Counted from the stretch's first letter, positions 8,469-15,773 are shown. The stretch is 25,369 bases of DNA from JANRKG01 sp033763635 (GCA_033763635.1 JANRKG010000458.1:1-25369), one strand, 5' to 3'. Translations and numbers: made by a program. The notes: a model not told the origin generated them from the letters alone.

Positions 8469-8673
8469 CCACCTACCCCTCCCAACCCACAAGGGGATTG
8501 GGTTTCTCGGTGAAAGATTATGAAGATAAGCGATGGAAATCTGATATTGCAGTATTCCTGTAGGGCAGGAGGGCTTGCATAGTCAAGCTAAAAGGCTGAA
8601 TCACTGGAGTTTCACTATATCAATATCAGTGTCAGGATTTCCCTTCTGCCCTCTGCATTTCCTAATACAGTCT

Positions 8674-9054
8674 CTACTCGACCGATCGAGAGTCCGTAGC
8701 CGGAACTGCTGCACTCCGCAGCAATCGCAATTCTTCCTCCAGGTTTTGGATGCGCTGTTGAAGTTGCTGAACTTCGGCGGGAGGAAGGGCAGGTTGCTGA
8801 GCCTGACGGCTCAGGTAAGGGTCCGCCTCCCACCAGTTAATCCCAATTTCCTTGGCCTTATCCACTGAAGAGATCAGGAGTCGAATGCGGATACTGAGTA
8901 ATTCTGTGGAACCGACAGAAACTGAGATATCCCCTGCAATCACAATCCCCTTATCTAGAACCCGCTCTAGCACATCCGCCAGGGTGGAACCCGCCGTTGC
9001 AGTGGCGATTCGGGGAGGCGGGGAGGCTTTCGGTTGGGGAAATGTAGTGGTCAC
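8674..9054 (-). CDS. gvpJ: gas vesicle protein GvpJ
   Basis: This 126-residue member of the GvpA/J/M family is thought to help start or cap the gas vesicle shell. Residues about 22-90 match the GvpA fold: LADVLERVLDKGIVIAGDIS, then ELLSIRIRLLISSVDKAKE, followed by GINWWE, a stretch absent from GvpA and typical of GvpJ. The tail (about 98-126) holds a short coiled coil (QQLQQRIQNLEEELRLL). It starts with GTG at 9054, 12 bp after the gvpN stop, so it is the fourth gene of the gvpA-C-N-J operon. No further gvp gene follows; about 170 bp downstream lies the mobile-element remnant. Confidence 0.9.
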   Translation of the reverse strand: MTTTFPQPKASPPPRIATATAGSTLADVLERVLDKGIVIAGDISVSVGSTELLSIRIRLLISSVDKAKEIGINWWEADPYLSRQAQQPALPPAEVQQLQQRIQNLEEELRLLRSAAVPATDSRSVE

Positions 9055-9066
9055 AATTTACCGATC

Positions 9067-10323
9067 CTATTTCACGATGTAGACGCGATCGCCCTTTTGC
9101 TTCAGGATACCCTGTTCACCCAAGGCACGCACAGCATCAACGGTTTGGAAACGATTCAAGCCCAGGGCCGCTTCAATTTCAGAGATGCGAGCGCTTTCCC
9201 TGTGTTGCAAATATTCACAAATTTGTTGCTCATATTGCAGCATCCGGTCAGGGTTTTGGGCGTTATTTCCATCCTGGAAATGCTCCTCCTGTTCGGTCTC
9301 TCCCTGCTCAGTCTCCATCAAAACGTTGGCCTCATCCGGACTTTCCACCGAGAGAGCAGGTTGCTCCTCAACTTCAACCCCACTGCTGGGTTCTTGAATC
9401 ACGGTTGCTGAGAGTTGAATCGCTTCCGACTCTAAAGGAGCCTGGGTCAACTCATCCAAAATCCGCCAGAGGGTTGTCGTTGCTTCACTCAGAGACAGAT
9501 TGGCACGGGATAACAGCACATCCCCACACACATCCCGGAAATCCAGATCGTTGGCCTTAATCGTTACCTCATGCTCGTGGCAGACCTTGGCGATCATCAA
9601 GCCAGCCCGCAGACCAGAGGATTTTTCTAGCCCAACTTGTATCCGGAACGCCTTCACTAAACGGGTAATCAACAGGGCTGCATCCCGTTCAATCTCGATC
9701 TTTTGTACCAGAATTTCTTGCTGGGTTAATTCATCTGGCTCAGGAATATTAATGGTCACTAATCGGTCTAGTAAAGCATCCTGAGTGCTGTGAACCCCAC
9801 AATACTCCTCTGGGTTAGAGGTCAAAATGGCACGGAATTGGGGATGAACCCGAATATACTCCGATCGATTGTTATTGGGGGGCAGCACCAACAACTTTTC
9901 TTCCAGCGCCGACAGCAGGACATTGTTCACCTCAGGGCGCGATCGGTTGAATTCGTCATAGACCAGGGTGAACCCTTCGCGGCACGCCAACGTCAAGCGA
10001 GAATCGACCCAATTCTGCCGCAACTCGTCCTCGACCTTCACAACACTATGGATAAAATTATCCACGACCTTTTTACGGGTAAAGCCCGACTGGTTCCCAA
10101 TCAAGTCTGACGTTTTGAATTCATCATCCCCAAAAACCAGCATAATCGGGCGACCCAGCAAATCTGCCAGGTGGAGGGCCAGGGTTGTCTTTCCCGTTCC
10201 AGCGGGGCCACGCAGATGAACCGGAAACCCGGATTGGAGATATCGCAGAGACCGGGCGGCGATCCGCTCAACGGAAGGGGTACTGACAAATCGACGGGGA
10301 CGAGCTTGCAGAATTGTGGTCAC
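9067..10323 (-). CDS. gvpN: GvpN AAA+ ATPase with extra winged-helix tail
   Basis: GvpN is a MoxR-like AAA+ ATPase needed for full-size gas vesicles, acting in the cytoplasm during shell growth. Walker A is GPAGTGKTT (about 40-48), Walker B is LVYDEFNRSRPEV, and the sensor region is AILTSNPEEYCG followed by DALLDRLV. The core ends near residue 310. Beyond it is an acidic linker (about 311-360, many Glu and Asp). A C-terminal domain then spans about 364-418 with SEIEAALGLNRFQTVDA and ends in VYIVK, a helix-turn-helix plus wing pattern. At 418 residues this is longer than usual GvpN because of that tail, which closely matches the end of GvpC in this operon. The start is GTG at 10323, overlapping the gvpC stop (GTGA), so translation is probably coupled. 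Confidence 0.92.
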   Translation of the reverse strand: MTTILQARPRRFVSTPSVERIAARSLRYLQSGFPVHLRGPAGTGKTTLALHLADLLGRPIMLVFGDDEFKTSDLIGNQSGFTRKKVVDNFIHSVVKVEDELRQNWVDSRLTLACREGFTLVYDEFNRSRPEVNNVLLSALEEKLLVLPPNNNRSEYIRVHPQFRAILTSNPEEYCGVHSTQDALLDRLVTINIPEPDELTQQEILVQKIEIERDAALLITRLVKAFRIQVGLEKSSGLRAGLMIAKVCHEHEVTIKANDLDFRDVCGDVLLSRANLSLSEATTTLWRILDELTQAPLESEAIQLSATVIQEPSSGVEVEEQPALSVESPDEANVLMETEQGETEQEEHFQDGNNAQNPDRMLQYEQQICEYLQHRESARISEIEAALGLNRFQTVDAVRALGEQGILKQKGDRVYIVK

Positions 10324-11552
10324 TGGACAGATGCCTCATCAACAACGTAGTAGGACCGATCGCGTTGCACCACTAATCCCTTTTGGATTAAAGAGTGAAG
10401 TGCATCAACAGCCTGGAAACGATTGAGCTTTAGGGCGGCCTCAATCTCACTTAATCTAGCTCCCTGCACCGTATGCAGATGACTATACACAGCCTTTCCC
10501 ACATCAACCGATTCCGTTATCAAGGGGGCTGGTTCCGTGACGGAAGGGCGGGGAAGAACCGTATTCGGGGCGATGGGACGGGCAGGAGGATTGGGCACTT
10601 GAGGTCTGGCAGTGACCTTACTAGCAGGTTGTGCAGGTAGCTTCGATCGGGTCGGAACAGGACGACTGGATTTGATGGCAGAAGCCTTAGCAGGGGTTGC
10701 TTTCATAGCAGACCGAGCCGGAGCAGTCACCTTTTGCCCGCCTGAAGTTCCCCAAACCGTCTGTTGCAGATCGCGGTGAGAGTTTTTGAGGACGGTTCGG
10801 AACTGGGCCAGGTCGTTGAAAAGCGTCTGGACTTCCGCTAACCGCTGCGATCGGCTTTCTGCTAAGGTTTGTTGAACATCATCTGCCCGTTCCTGACGCA
10901 TCATCGCGAAGACACTCAGGCAACGCTCCACTTCTAACCCCAGGCGATCGGTGAATTGGGCCAGGTCAGTCAGCAATTGGGTCCGCATTTGATTGCGCTG
11001 TTGGGTTGTTGCTGCCAAAAAGTTTTGGGTTTCAGCCTGTAGGTCTTGAACCCAGGCTTGCGTCACATCAAGATCCAGGCGAATCTCTTGACGCAGGGAC
11101 AGCACAAACTGGGTCAGGGAGTCCCGAAATTCTTGAAGGTCTTGAGTCAGTTGTTGGGCCATTAAGAAGTGATCAATGGCCGACACCTTGAGAAATTCGC
11201 GGGTCTGACGCTGCAATGCTTCCGTGTATTCATTCAGTTGCCAGAGAAGCTTAGCAGTATTGATCTGCCGTTCCTCACGGGTTGCAGTCAAAAAATCTTG
11301 AACGGTTTGCTGGAGATTCGATCGGAATTCTTGTAGTTCGGCTTTATCGAGGGCTGCTTCCTCTCGGCGGGCTGCATCTGCCTGATTGAGCCGATCGCGA
11401 AACGTCTCCAACCGGGACCGAACCTCAGCAGTCTGAAGCTGAAACTGCTGCCGCGATGCTCCCAAAAATGCTCGAACACCCTGTTGCCGCTGGGCGACTT
11501 CTGCTTGTCGCTGCTGCCTTTGAGCCTGCCATTCTTGTTTCATAGCAATCAT
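10320..11552 (-). CDS. gvpC: GvpC shell-strengthening protein with winged-helix tail
   Basis: GvpC binds the outside of the GvpA shell and stiffens it. Residues about 25-265 are helical and carry the family's 33-residue repeats. Two consecutive units are exactly 33 long: VQDFLTATREERQ... and TREFLKVSAIDHF.... A third, TQNFLAATTQQRN..., is also 33 long; the remaining units are degenerate. A basic, Pro/Ala/Lys-rich linker follows (about 270-350). Residues about 352-410 form a winged-helix-like domain with SEIEAALKLNRFQAVDA, nearly the same as the tail of GvpN. Total length is 410, against about 190 for the Anabaena flos-aquae protein. The start is ATG at 11552 with AGGAG six bases before it; a second ATG lies at codon 4. 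The stop overlaps the gvpN GTG. Confidence 0.9.
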   Translation of the reverse strand: MIAMKQEWQAQRQQRQAEVAQRQQGVRAFLGASRQQFQLQTAEVRSRLETFRDRLNQADAARREEAALDKAELQEFRSNLQQTVQDFLTATREERQINTAKLLWQLNEYTEALQRQTREFLKVSAIDHFLMAQQLTQDLQEFRDSLTQFVLSLRQEIRLDLDVTQAWVQDLQAETQNFLAATTQQRNQMRTQLLTDLAQFTDRLGLEVERCLSVFAMMRQERADDVQQTLAESRSQRLAEVQTLFNDLAQFRTVLKNSHRDLQQTVWGTSGGQKVTAPARSAMKATPAKASAIKSSRPVPTRSKLPAQPASKVTARPQVPNPPARPIAPNTVLPRPSVTEPAPLITESVDVGKAVYSHLHTVQGARLSEIEAALKLNRFQAVDALHSLIQKGLVVQRDRSYYVVDEASVQ

Positions 11553-11577
11553 GTGAGTCTCCTGGTTGGGGTGGCAG

Positions 11578-11616
11578 AAAAAGATCAGATGGGAAGCGCA
11601 CAGCTCCCCATCTGAT
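11578..11616 (-). terminator. terminator/attenuator between gvpA and gvpC
   Basis: ATCAGATGGG (11584-11593) pairs perfectly with CCCATCTGAT (11607-11616), a 10-bp stem with a 13-base loop. On the minus strand it is followed by CTTTTTC. It sits 15 bp after the gvpA stop and ahead of gvpC. A partly effective terminator here would give abundant gvpA mRNA and rarer read-through into gvpC-N-J, as described for cyanobacterial gvp operons. Confidence 0.85.
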
Positions 11617-11631
11617 GAAGGATGCTTAAAA

Positions 11632-11850
11632 CTATGAAGCAGGAACAGCAGCCTGAGTCGTCAAACCAACCGCTTCAGCGTACTTCAGGTAGGTTTCAAC
11701 AGAGGCGATCACAACACGGGCTTCAACGGCCAGCAGTTCAATCCCTACCAGAGAAACGCGGACCCACGCATCAATCACGATCCCTTTGTCGAGGATACGA
11801 TCGATCACTTCAGCCAAACTGGAGGAAGAGTTTACTTTTTCAACAGCCAT
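11632..11850 (-). CDS. gvpA: major gas vesicle shell protein GvpA
   Basis: GvpA forms the ribs of the gas vesicle wall. The 72-residue product matches the highly conserved cyanobacterial protein almost throughout: MAVEKVNSSSSLAEV, then IDRILDKGIVIDAWVRVSLV, GIELLAVEARVVIASVETYL and KYAEAVGLT. Only one copy is in the window, although some cyanobacteria have several. The ATG at 11850 is chosen because family members start MAVEK and GAGG precedes it by 9 bases; a longer in-frame start at 11889 would add 13 unrelated residues. It is the first gene of the operon, followed by the hairpin terminator and then gvpC. Confidence 0.97.
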   Translation of the reverse strand: MAVEKVNSSSSLAEVIDRILDKGIVIDAWVRVSLVGIELLAVEARVVIASVETYLKYAEAVGLTTQAAVPAS

Positions 11851-11904
11851 AGTACAAACCTCTACTGGGTAAACGAATTGAGTGAACAAAACCTGTCAAT
11901 TCCA

Positions 11905-11924
11905 ACCCTCTGCCACCAGAGGGT
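11905..11924 (-). promoter_or_regulatory. stem-loop in the gvpA leader
   Basis: ACCCTCTG and CAGAGGGT form a perfect 8-bp stem with a 4-base loop, 55 to 74 bases before the gvpA start codon. If the transcript begins upstream, this would be a 5' UTR hairpin that could stabilise the abundant gvpA mRNA. The promoter itself could not be placed with confidence; TTTATAAACA on the minus strand near 12025-12034 is a possible -10 region. Confidence 0.4.
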
Positions 11925-12189
11925 GAATGACTGAGCATCAGAGTGGTTAACGATAATCAGTCGATGACAATCCATTGAGCCTGAAGCGCATTCCCTCTCC
12001 AGGAACGTAAAATCTGGATAGACTGTTTATAAAGGGCTTGACTAGACCAACTGATCTGTCAGCCATTTGCTCTAAAACAAGCTCTGGTTATTCACCTTAA
12101 ATAAGGCAAGATTCCTTTGCGAATGTCTTCACCCGATCTCTTCACTGACCGGAGTGGAGCAAACGACGACCCGTACAAAGGTTGATACA

Positions 12190-12298
12190 GGCGGTATTGG
12201 TACAGATAGTATTGGTACTGCTGGTATTGATGCAGGCAGTATTAATGCAGCAGTATTAATACAGATAGTATTGGTACTGCTGGTATTGATGCAGACAG
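12190..12298. repeat. 15-bp tandem repeat array
   Basis: Seven consecutive units of the form GATAGTATTGGTACT or GCTGGTATTGATGCA run from 12190 to 12293, with a partial unit after. Six units are 15 bp and one (12250-12263) is 14 bp. A 38-bp block is repeated with a single mismatch at 12202-12239 and 12261-12298. Units 1-4 read on the plus strand give a five-residue period (GGIGT, DSIGT, AGIDA, GSINA), but there is no start codon and the 14-bp unit breaks the frame. It lies about 340-450 bp upstream of gvpA. Confidence 0.8.
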
Positions 12299-12730
12299 CT
12301 CTACACCCTAACCAGACCAATCTTTAAGAACCCGTAGTACCAGATGGACTTCACCATCAAGTGCTGTCGAGTTACCAGGGGTAGAAGCCCTTTATCAGCA
12401 GCAATCAAGGAAACTTCAGCGCTCAACCATTAGAATAGTGGGTCGTTTTTTCGCCACAGCCCGCAAAAATACTGAACTTATTACTTAGGAATAATATAGA
12501 GTCAGTGGATTGGTGGAGTGAAGCTTTTCAGGAAATAAAAAATAAGGCAGTCCAATTAGCTTCAAACACAGAGCAGGCTTTAGCTTGGCTTATATCAATA
12601 AAAATAAAAAATCGTTCTATTTTCATAACATTCTTTGATTTTTAACGTATGAGATTCTTTCCCAAAATCATCCAACTTCCGATCGGGTTCTTGATAGAGT
12701 TAACCTATCCAGGTTCTGCTCTTGAAGGTC
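12299..12730. other. gene-free region between repeat array and pentapeptide gene
   Basis: About 430 bp without a supported gene. The section 12530-12650 is AT-rich, including ATCAATAAAAATAAAAAATC, and probably contains the promoter of the pentapeptide-repeat gene, but I cannot pick a convincing -35/-10 pair. Frames in this stretch are short and lack family features. Confidence 0.4.
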
Positions 12731-13243
12731 ATGTTCACAATGATTTGGCAATCTTTTATTTCCGTTTGCTTGGCTTTAATGTTGGTCTGGGGAGGGGCCA
12801 CGATCGCCCCCCTTTCCGTCCGTGCCGCAGACTACGCTCCACCCCTATCCTTCAGTAATGCAGAACTCAAAGGTCAAGACTTTTCAGGCCAGACCCTTTG
12901 GGCTGCGGAGTTCTCAAATGCCAACATGGAGCGTACCAACTTTGCAAACGCCAACATGCAGGGAATCGTTTTAAGCGCATCTGTAATGACCCAGGCGAAC
13001 TTACACGGAGCAGACTTGACAGGCGCACTGGTTGATCTGGTGAATTTTACAGGCGCTAATCTTGGGGATGCCGTTCTTGTAGAGTCTCTGTTATTGCGAT
13101 CGACCTTCAAAGACACGGATATTACAGGAGCTGATTTCACAGATGCCATTCTAGACGGGGCACAGGTCAAGGAACTTTGCCAGAAGGCCAGTGGAATTAA
13201 TTCAAAAACCGGAGTTGCAACTCGCGATTCTCTGGGCTGTTGA
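12731..13243 (+). CDS. exported pentapeptide-repeat protein (thylakoid-lumen type)
   Basis: The 170-residue product starts with a Sec signal peptide (hydrophobic about 7-22, cleavage probably after SVRA just before ADYAPP). It should therefore be in the periplasm or thylakoid lumen. The mature part contains pentapeptide repeats of A(N/D)LxX type, such as SNANMERTNFANANMQG, then LHGADLTGALVDLVNFTGAN, folding as a right-handed beta-helix. The end, LCQKASGINSKTGVATRDSL followed by GC, with two cysteines, resembles plant and cyanobacterial lumenal pentapeptide proteins (TL15/TL17-like), where those cysteines are conserved. The function of that family is not settled. ATG at 12731 or 12740 are both possible starts, as is TTG at 12722. 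Confidence 0.82.
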   Translation: MFTMIWQSFISVCLALMLVWGGATIAPLSVRAADYAPPLSFSNAELKGQDFSGQTLWAAEFSNANMERTNFANANMQGIVLSASVMTQANLHGADLTGALVDLVNFTGANLGDAVLVESLLLRSTFKDTDITGADFTDAILDGAQVKELCQKASGINSKTGVATRDSLGC

Positions 13244-13292
13244 AAACGAGCGCGAATTTACAAGAGTAATTCGGTGTTAGATGGGTGATGGG

Positions 13293-13338
13293 TAATCGGG
13301 AATGGACGAATCATAAATGCTGTATCCAATCCCGATTA
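13293..13338. repeat. inverted repeat before purK
   Basis: TAATCGGG (13293-13300) pairs with CCCGATTA (13331-13338); a further TGGA/TCCA pairing inside extends the stem. It has no T-run, so it is not a clear terminator. It lies between the pentapeptide gene and purK. Confidence 0.35.
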
Positions 13339-13365
13339 ACAGTTTGAAGTCAGGAGGAGGATGCG

Positions 13366-14523
13366 GTGCAGGTTGAACGAGTCAAACGGGTCGGAGTGAT
13401 TGGGGGAGGGCAACTGGCGTGGATGATGGTTCCCGCAGCCGATCGCCTGGGACTGGAATTAGTAGTCCAGACCCCCCAGGCCACCGACCCCGCTGCCCCA
13501 ATCGCGACAGAGACTGTCCTGGCTGCGATCGATGATGCTGCCGCAACCGCACACCTGGCAACTCGGTGTGACGTAATTACCTTTGAAAACGAGTTTGTGG
13601 ACTTGCCAGCCCTTTCCCCCCTGGCAGAACAAGGGATTCGCTTTCTTCCCAGTCTAGAAACTCTGGCCCCATTGTTGGATAAATATGACCAGCGTTGTTT
13701 TTTGCGCGATCGAGGGCTTCCCGTTCCCCAATTCACCCTGCTCTCTGTCGAACAGGGGCTTCCCGAAAAGCAACCCCTGAACTTCCCGCTGGTTTTGAAA
13801 GTGCGTCGTCATGGGTATGACGGGCAGGGAACCTTTATCGTGAAGACCTGGGAAGACCTGGAAGAAATCTGTCAGAAATTAGGGCAACCCTCTGTTCTGG
13901 TGGAAGAGTGGATTCCCTTTGAGCGGGAACTAGCGGTAATGGTGGCCCGATCGCTGACGGGAGAAGTTGCCCTTTATCCCGTTGCTGAGACTCAGCAAGA
14001 AAATCAGGTTTGTCGTCGTGTGATTGTCCCTGCGGATGTCCCAGCCGCGACCATTACTGAAATTGAAGCGATCGCCCGAACTTTAATGGAACACCTGAAC
14101 GCGGTAGGGGTGTTTGGAATTGAATTATTTTTGACCCGTAAAGGCAAGGTTTTGATCAACGAAATTGCTCCTCGGACCCATAATTCGGGCCATTACACGC
14201 TCGATGCCTGTGAGACTTCCCAGTTTGAGCAGCAGTTACGGGCCGTTGCCCAACTTCCTCTAGGGGACACCCAGTTGAAGGATGCCGGGGCTGTCATGGT
14301 GAATCTATTAGGTTTTGAGACTTCTCAGAGTGATTACGGCAATCGGCGTAGTTCACTGGCTGCCATTCCCCATGCTCAGGTTCACTGGTACGGCAAGAAC
14401 CAGAGTTATCCAGGTCGCAAGTTAGGGCACGTAACGGTACGGATTCCCGCAGAAGAAGCAGATTTGAAGACAGAAGCAGCACGGCTTTCTCAGACGATCG
14501 AAAGCATTTGGTACGGAAAGTAA
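13366..14523 (+). CDS. purK: 5-(carboxyamino)imidazole ribonucleotide synthase
   Basis: PurK uses ATP and bicarbonate to carboxylate aminoimidazole ribonucleotide to N5-CAIR, the substrate of PurE, in cytosolic purine synthesis. The 385-residue length is normal. The ATP-grasp fold is shown by RVGVIGGGQLAWMM at the N-terminus, then VITFENEFVDLP, LDKYDQRCFLRDRGLPVP, the ATP-binding VLKVRRHGYDGQGTFIV, and EWIPFERELAVMVARS. The C-terminal metal site is VFGIELFLTRKGKVLINEIA followed by PRTHNSGHYT. The start is GTG at 13366, supported by AGGAGGAGG six bases upstream; an ATG at 13361 is in another frame. A 7-bp hairpin (GGTACGG/CCGTACC, 14510-14530) encloses the stop codon. Confidence 0.95.
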   Translation: MQVERVKRVGVIGGGQLAWMMVPAADRLGLELVVQTPQATDPAAPIATETVLAAIDDAAATAHLATRCDVITFENEFVDLPALSPLAEQGIRFLPSLETLAPLLDKYDQRCFLRDRGLPVPQFTLLSVEQGLPEKQPLNFPLVLKVRRHGYDGQGTFIVKTWEDLEEICQKLGQPSVLVEEWIPFERELAVMVARSLTGEVALYPVAETQQENQVCRRVIVPADVPAATITEIEAIARTLMEHLNAVGVFGIELFLTRKGKVLINEIAPRTHNSGHYTLDACETSQFEQQLRAVAQLPLGDTQLKDAGAVMVNLLGFETSQSDYGNRRSSLAAIPHAQVHWYGKNQSYPGRKLGHVTVRIPAEEADLKTEAARLSQTIESIWYGK

Positions 14524-14919
14524 CCGTACCAGCGGGAGCCTTAACTGACAGTTTGGAGCTTGTCAAGACCTGTCATTCTCGCAGAAGCTTGCTAGTATGA
14601 CTAATAGTTCTGCTGCGACGTTGGTGACTGCCGATAATGTTTTTTTGATCTATGCTTTTTGAATAAGGATGCCTGAATTAAGTGCTGATGGCAGTAAACC
14701 GGGCTTGTACTCGGAAACTTTAAATCAGACAACGGTGTCCACCTGGTCGCAAACCAGGTCAAAAACTGAGGTAAGACGGCGTTGCGGTTGAACTCAAGAT
14801 TTTTTAGAGCATCTCTAGAAATTAGGTATGAAAATTCCTCTGGCTTACACCAGGGGAATTTTGCTTTGGGTCTAAATTCTGGTCTAAATTTTGCTCTGAC
14901 CACCCACTTGGCACATCCT
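14524..14919 (+). other. gene-free region with two hairpins before the NlpC/P60 gene
   Basis: Nearly 400 bp with no supported gene. It holds a perfect 7-bp hairpin at 14741-14759 (ACCTGGT, loop CGCAA, ACCAGGT) and a much stronger one at 14831-14862. A 40-codon ATG frame (14669-14791) has AAGG too close to its start and no recognisable content. The presence of the stronger hairpin argues against extending the downstream gene to 14782. Confidence 0.4.
14831..14862 (+). terminator. intrinsic terminator-like hairpin
   Basis: AAAATTCCTCTGG (14831-14843) pairs with CCAGGGGAATTTT (14850-14862) with one G-T wobble and a six-base loop. The stem ends in T residues followed by GCTTT. It could terminate transcription from purK or act in both directions. 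It lies 58 bases before the preferred start of the NlpC/P60 gene. Confidence 0.6.
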
Positions 14920-15657
14920 ATGGTTTCTCTGGATATAACCCGATCGCTGCTGAATCCCGATCCTTCCGTTGAATACGTCTGTAGGGCCAATCTCAACTTG
15001 TACGATTCCGACCAGTGTGATCGCCTCGCAACCCAGGCACGATCGGGCAGACACTTGAGAATCGTGTCTCGCTCGTTGACGGATGGTGGAGCGACGGCGA
15101 TTCAGGTGTGCCTTTGCGAAGATGATTATCCCGGTTGGCTGCTTCCAGGGGATTTAGAATACCTAATTCCGGCCTCTGAACCCTATCAACCCAAATTGCT
15201 CGATCGGGCTGCAATTGAACCCCGATTACCCCAAGTGATGACCTTTGCAAACGAGGCCATGCACCAACCGAACTTCTACCTGTGGGGGGGAACAGTGGGG
15301 CCAAATTATGACTGTTCTGGCTTAGTACAGGCGGCTTTTACATCAGTTGGGGTGTGGGTTCCGCGTGATGCTTATCAGCAGGAAGCCTTTACTCAGTCGA
15401 TCGCACTCCCTGAGATTCGGCCCGGAGACTTAATCTTCTTCGGCCCTCCCGATAAAGCCACCCATGTTGGACTATGCCTGACTGCTGATTCCTACATTCA
15501 TAGTTCTGGCACCGCCCAGGGACGGAATGGCATTGGCATCGATTTTCTCACAACGGAGGGGGACGCAGTGAGTAGGGCTTATTATGCTCAGGTGCGTGGA
15601 GCAGGACGAGTCATAAAAAGTTATCAGCCTATCGGAGGTAGCAATTCATCTACCTAA
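14920..15657 (+). CDS. NlpC/P60 cell-wall endopeptidase (C40)
   Basis: This enzyme cuts peptidoglycan stems, most likely between gamma-D-Glu and the diamino acid, as shown for Anabaena and Nostoc relatives whose structures combine an N-terminal SH3b-like domain with a C-terminal cysteine peptidase domain. Here residues about 15-90 fit the SH3b part (VCRANLNLYDSDQCDRLATQ and GWLLPGDLEYL). Residues about 105-240 are the peptidase. The catalytic Cys lies in YDCSGLVQAAF, the His in THVGLCL, and a polar residue follows in YIHSSG. No signal peptide is visible, as in those relatives. ATG at 14920 (245 residues) is preferred over 14782 (291 residues) because the added part spans a strong hairpin and shows no domain. 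Confidence 0.88.
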   Translation: MVSLDITRSLLNPDPSVEYVCRANLNLYDSDQCDRLATQARSGRHLRIVSRSLTDGGATAIQVCLCEDDYPGWLLPGDLEYLIPASEPYQPKLLDRAAIEPRLPQVMTFANEAMHQPNFYLWGGTVGPNYDCSGLVQAAFTSVGVWVPRDAYQQEAFTQSIALPEIRPGDLIFFGPPDKATHVGLCLTADSYIHSSGTAQGRNGIGIDFLTTEGDAVSRAYYAQVRGAGRVIKSYQPIGGSNSST

Positions 15658-15738
15658 ATAACTTTAGAAATAGATAAAAGATTGGCCTTTAGATAGGTAT
15701 CGAAAACTACAATTTTTCTTAAATTAAAAGGGTGAATA

Positions 15739-15773
15739 AAAAATAGGCATTGAGATAAAACATGCCTATTTTT
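15739..15773 (+). promoter_or_regulatory. 12-bp perfect hairpin in the csbD leader
   Basis: AAAAATAGGCAT (15739-15750) and ATGCCTATTTTT (15762-15773) are exact inverted repeats with an 11-base loop and end in five T. It may end the NlpC/P60 transcript. It also sits only a few bases before the csbD ribosome binding site (AAAAGGAG, 15780-15787), where it could tune csbD expression. Confidence 0.6.

Larger units (their letters stand above)
8144..8510 (-). mobile_element. degenerate IS200/IS605-like remnant
   Basis: Two imperfect hairpins of the same design lie 322 bp apart. The first (8159-8180) pairs CCCCA with TGGGG and the second (8481-8502) pairs CCCAA with TTGGG. Both share the inner CCC-ACAA-GGG stem-loop and a GA bulge. 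IS200/IS605 elements are recognised through such subterminal hairpins, which act as single-stranded substrates of TnpA. The space between is too short for a transposase gene but keeps an open minus-strand frame (8045-8392) that may be the tail of tnpB. No tnpA is present. It is therefore a non-autonomous or decayed copy. Exact ends and target sites cannot be fixed from this sequence. Confidence 0.55.

Noticed and set aside
8541..8629. 9-bp inverted repeat CTGATATTG / CAATATCAG after gvpJ
   Set aside because: The arms are 71 bp apart with no T-run; a match of this size is expected by chance in 25 kb.
12190..12298. Possible CRISPR array
   Set aside because: Repeats are 14-15 bp and directly abutting, with no unique spacers.
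12649..12858. Frame overlapping the pentapeptide-repeat gene start
   Set aside because: It is a shadow of the pentapeptide gene in another frame and shows no signal peptide or domain.
14669..14791. 40-codon plus-strand frame downstream of purK
   Set aside because: The ribosome site abuts the ATG, the product has no recognisable features and a hairpin lies within it.
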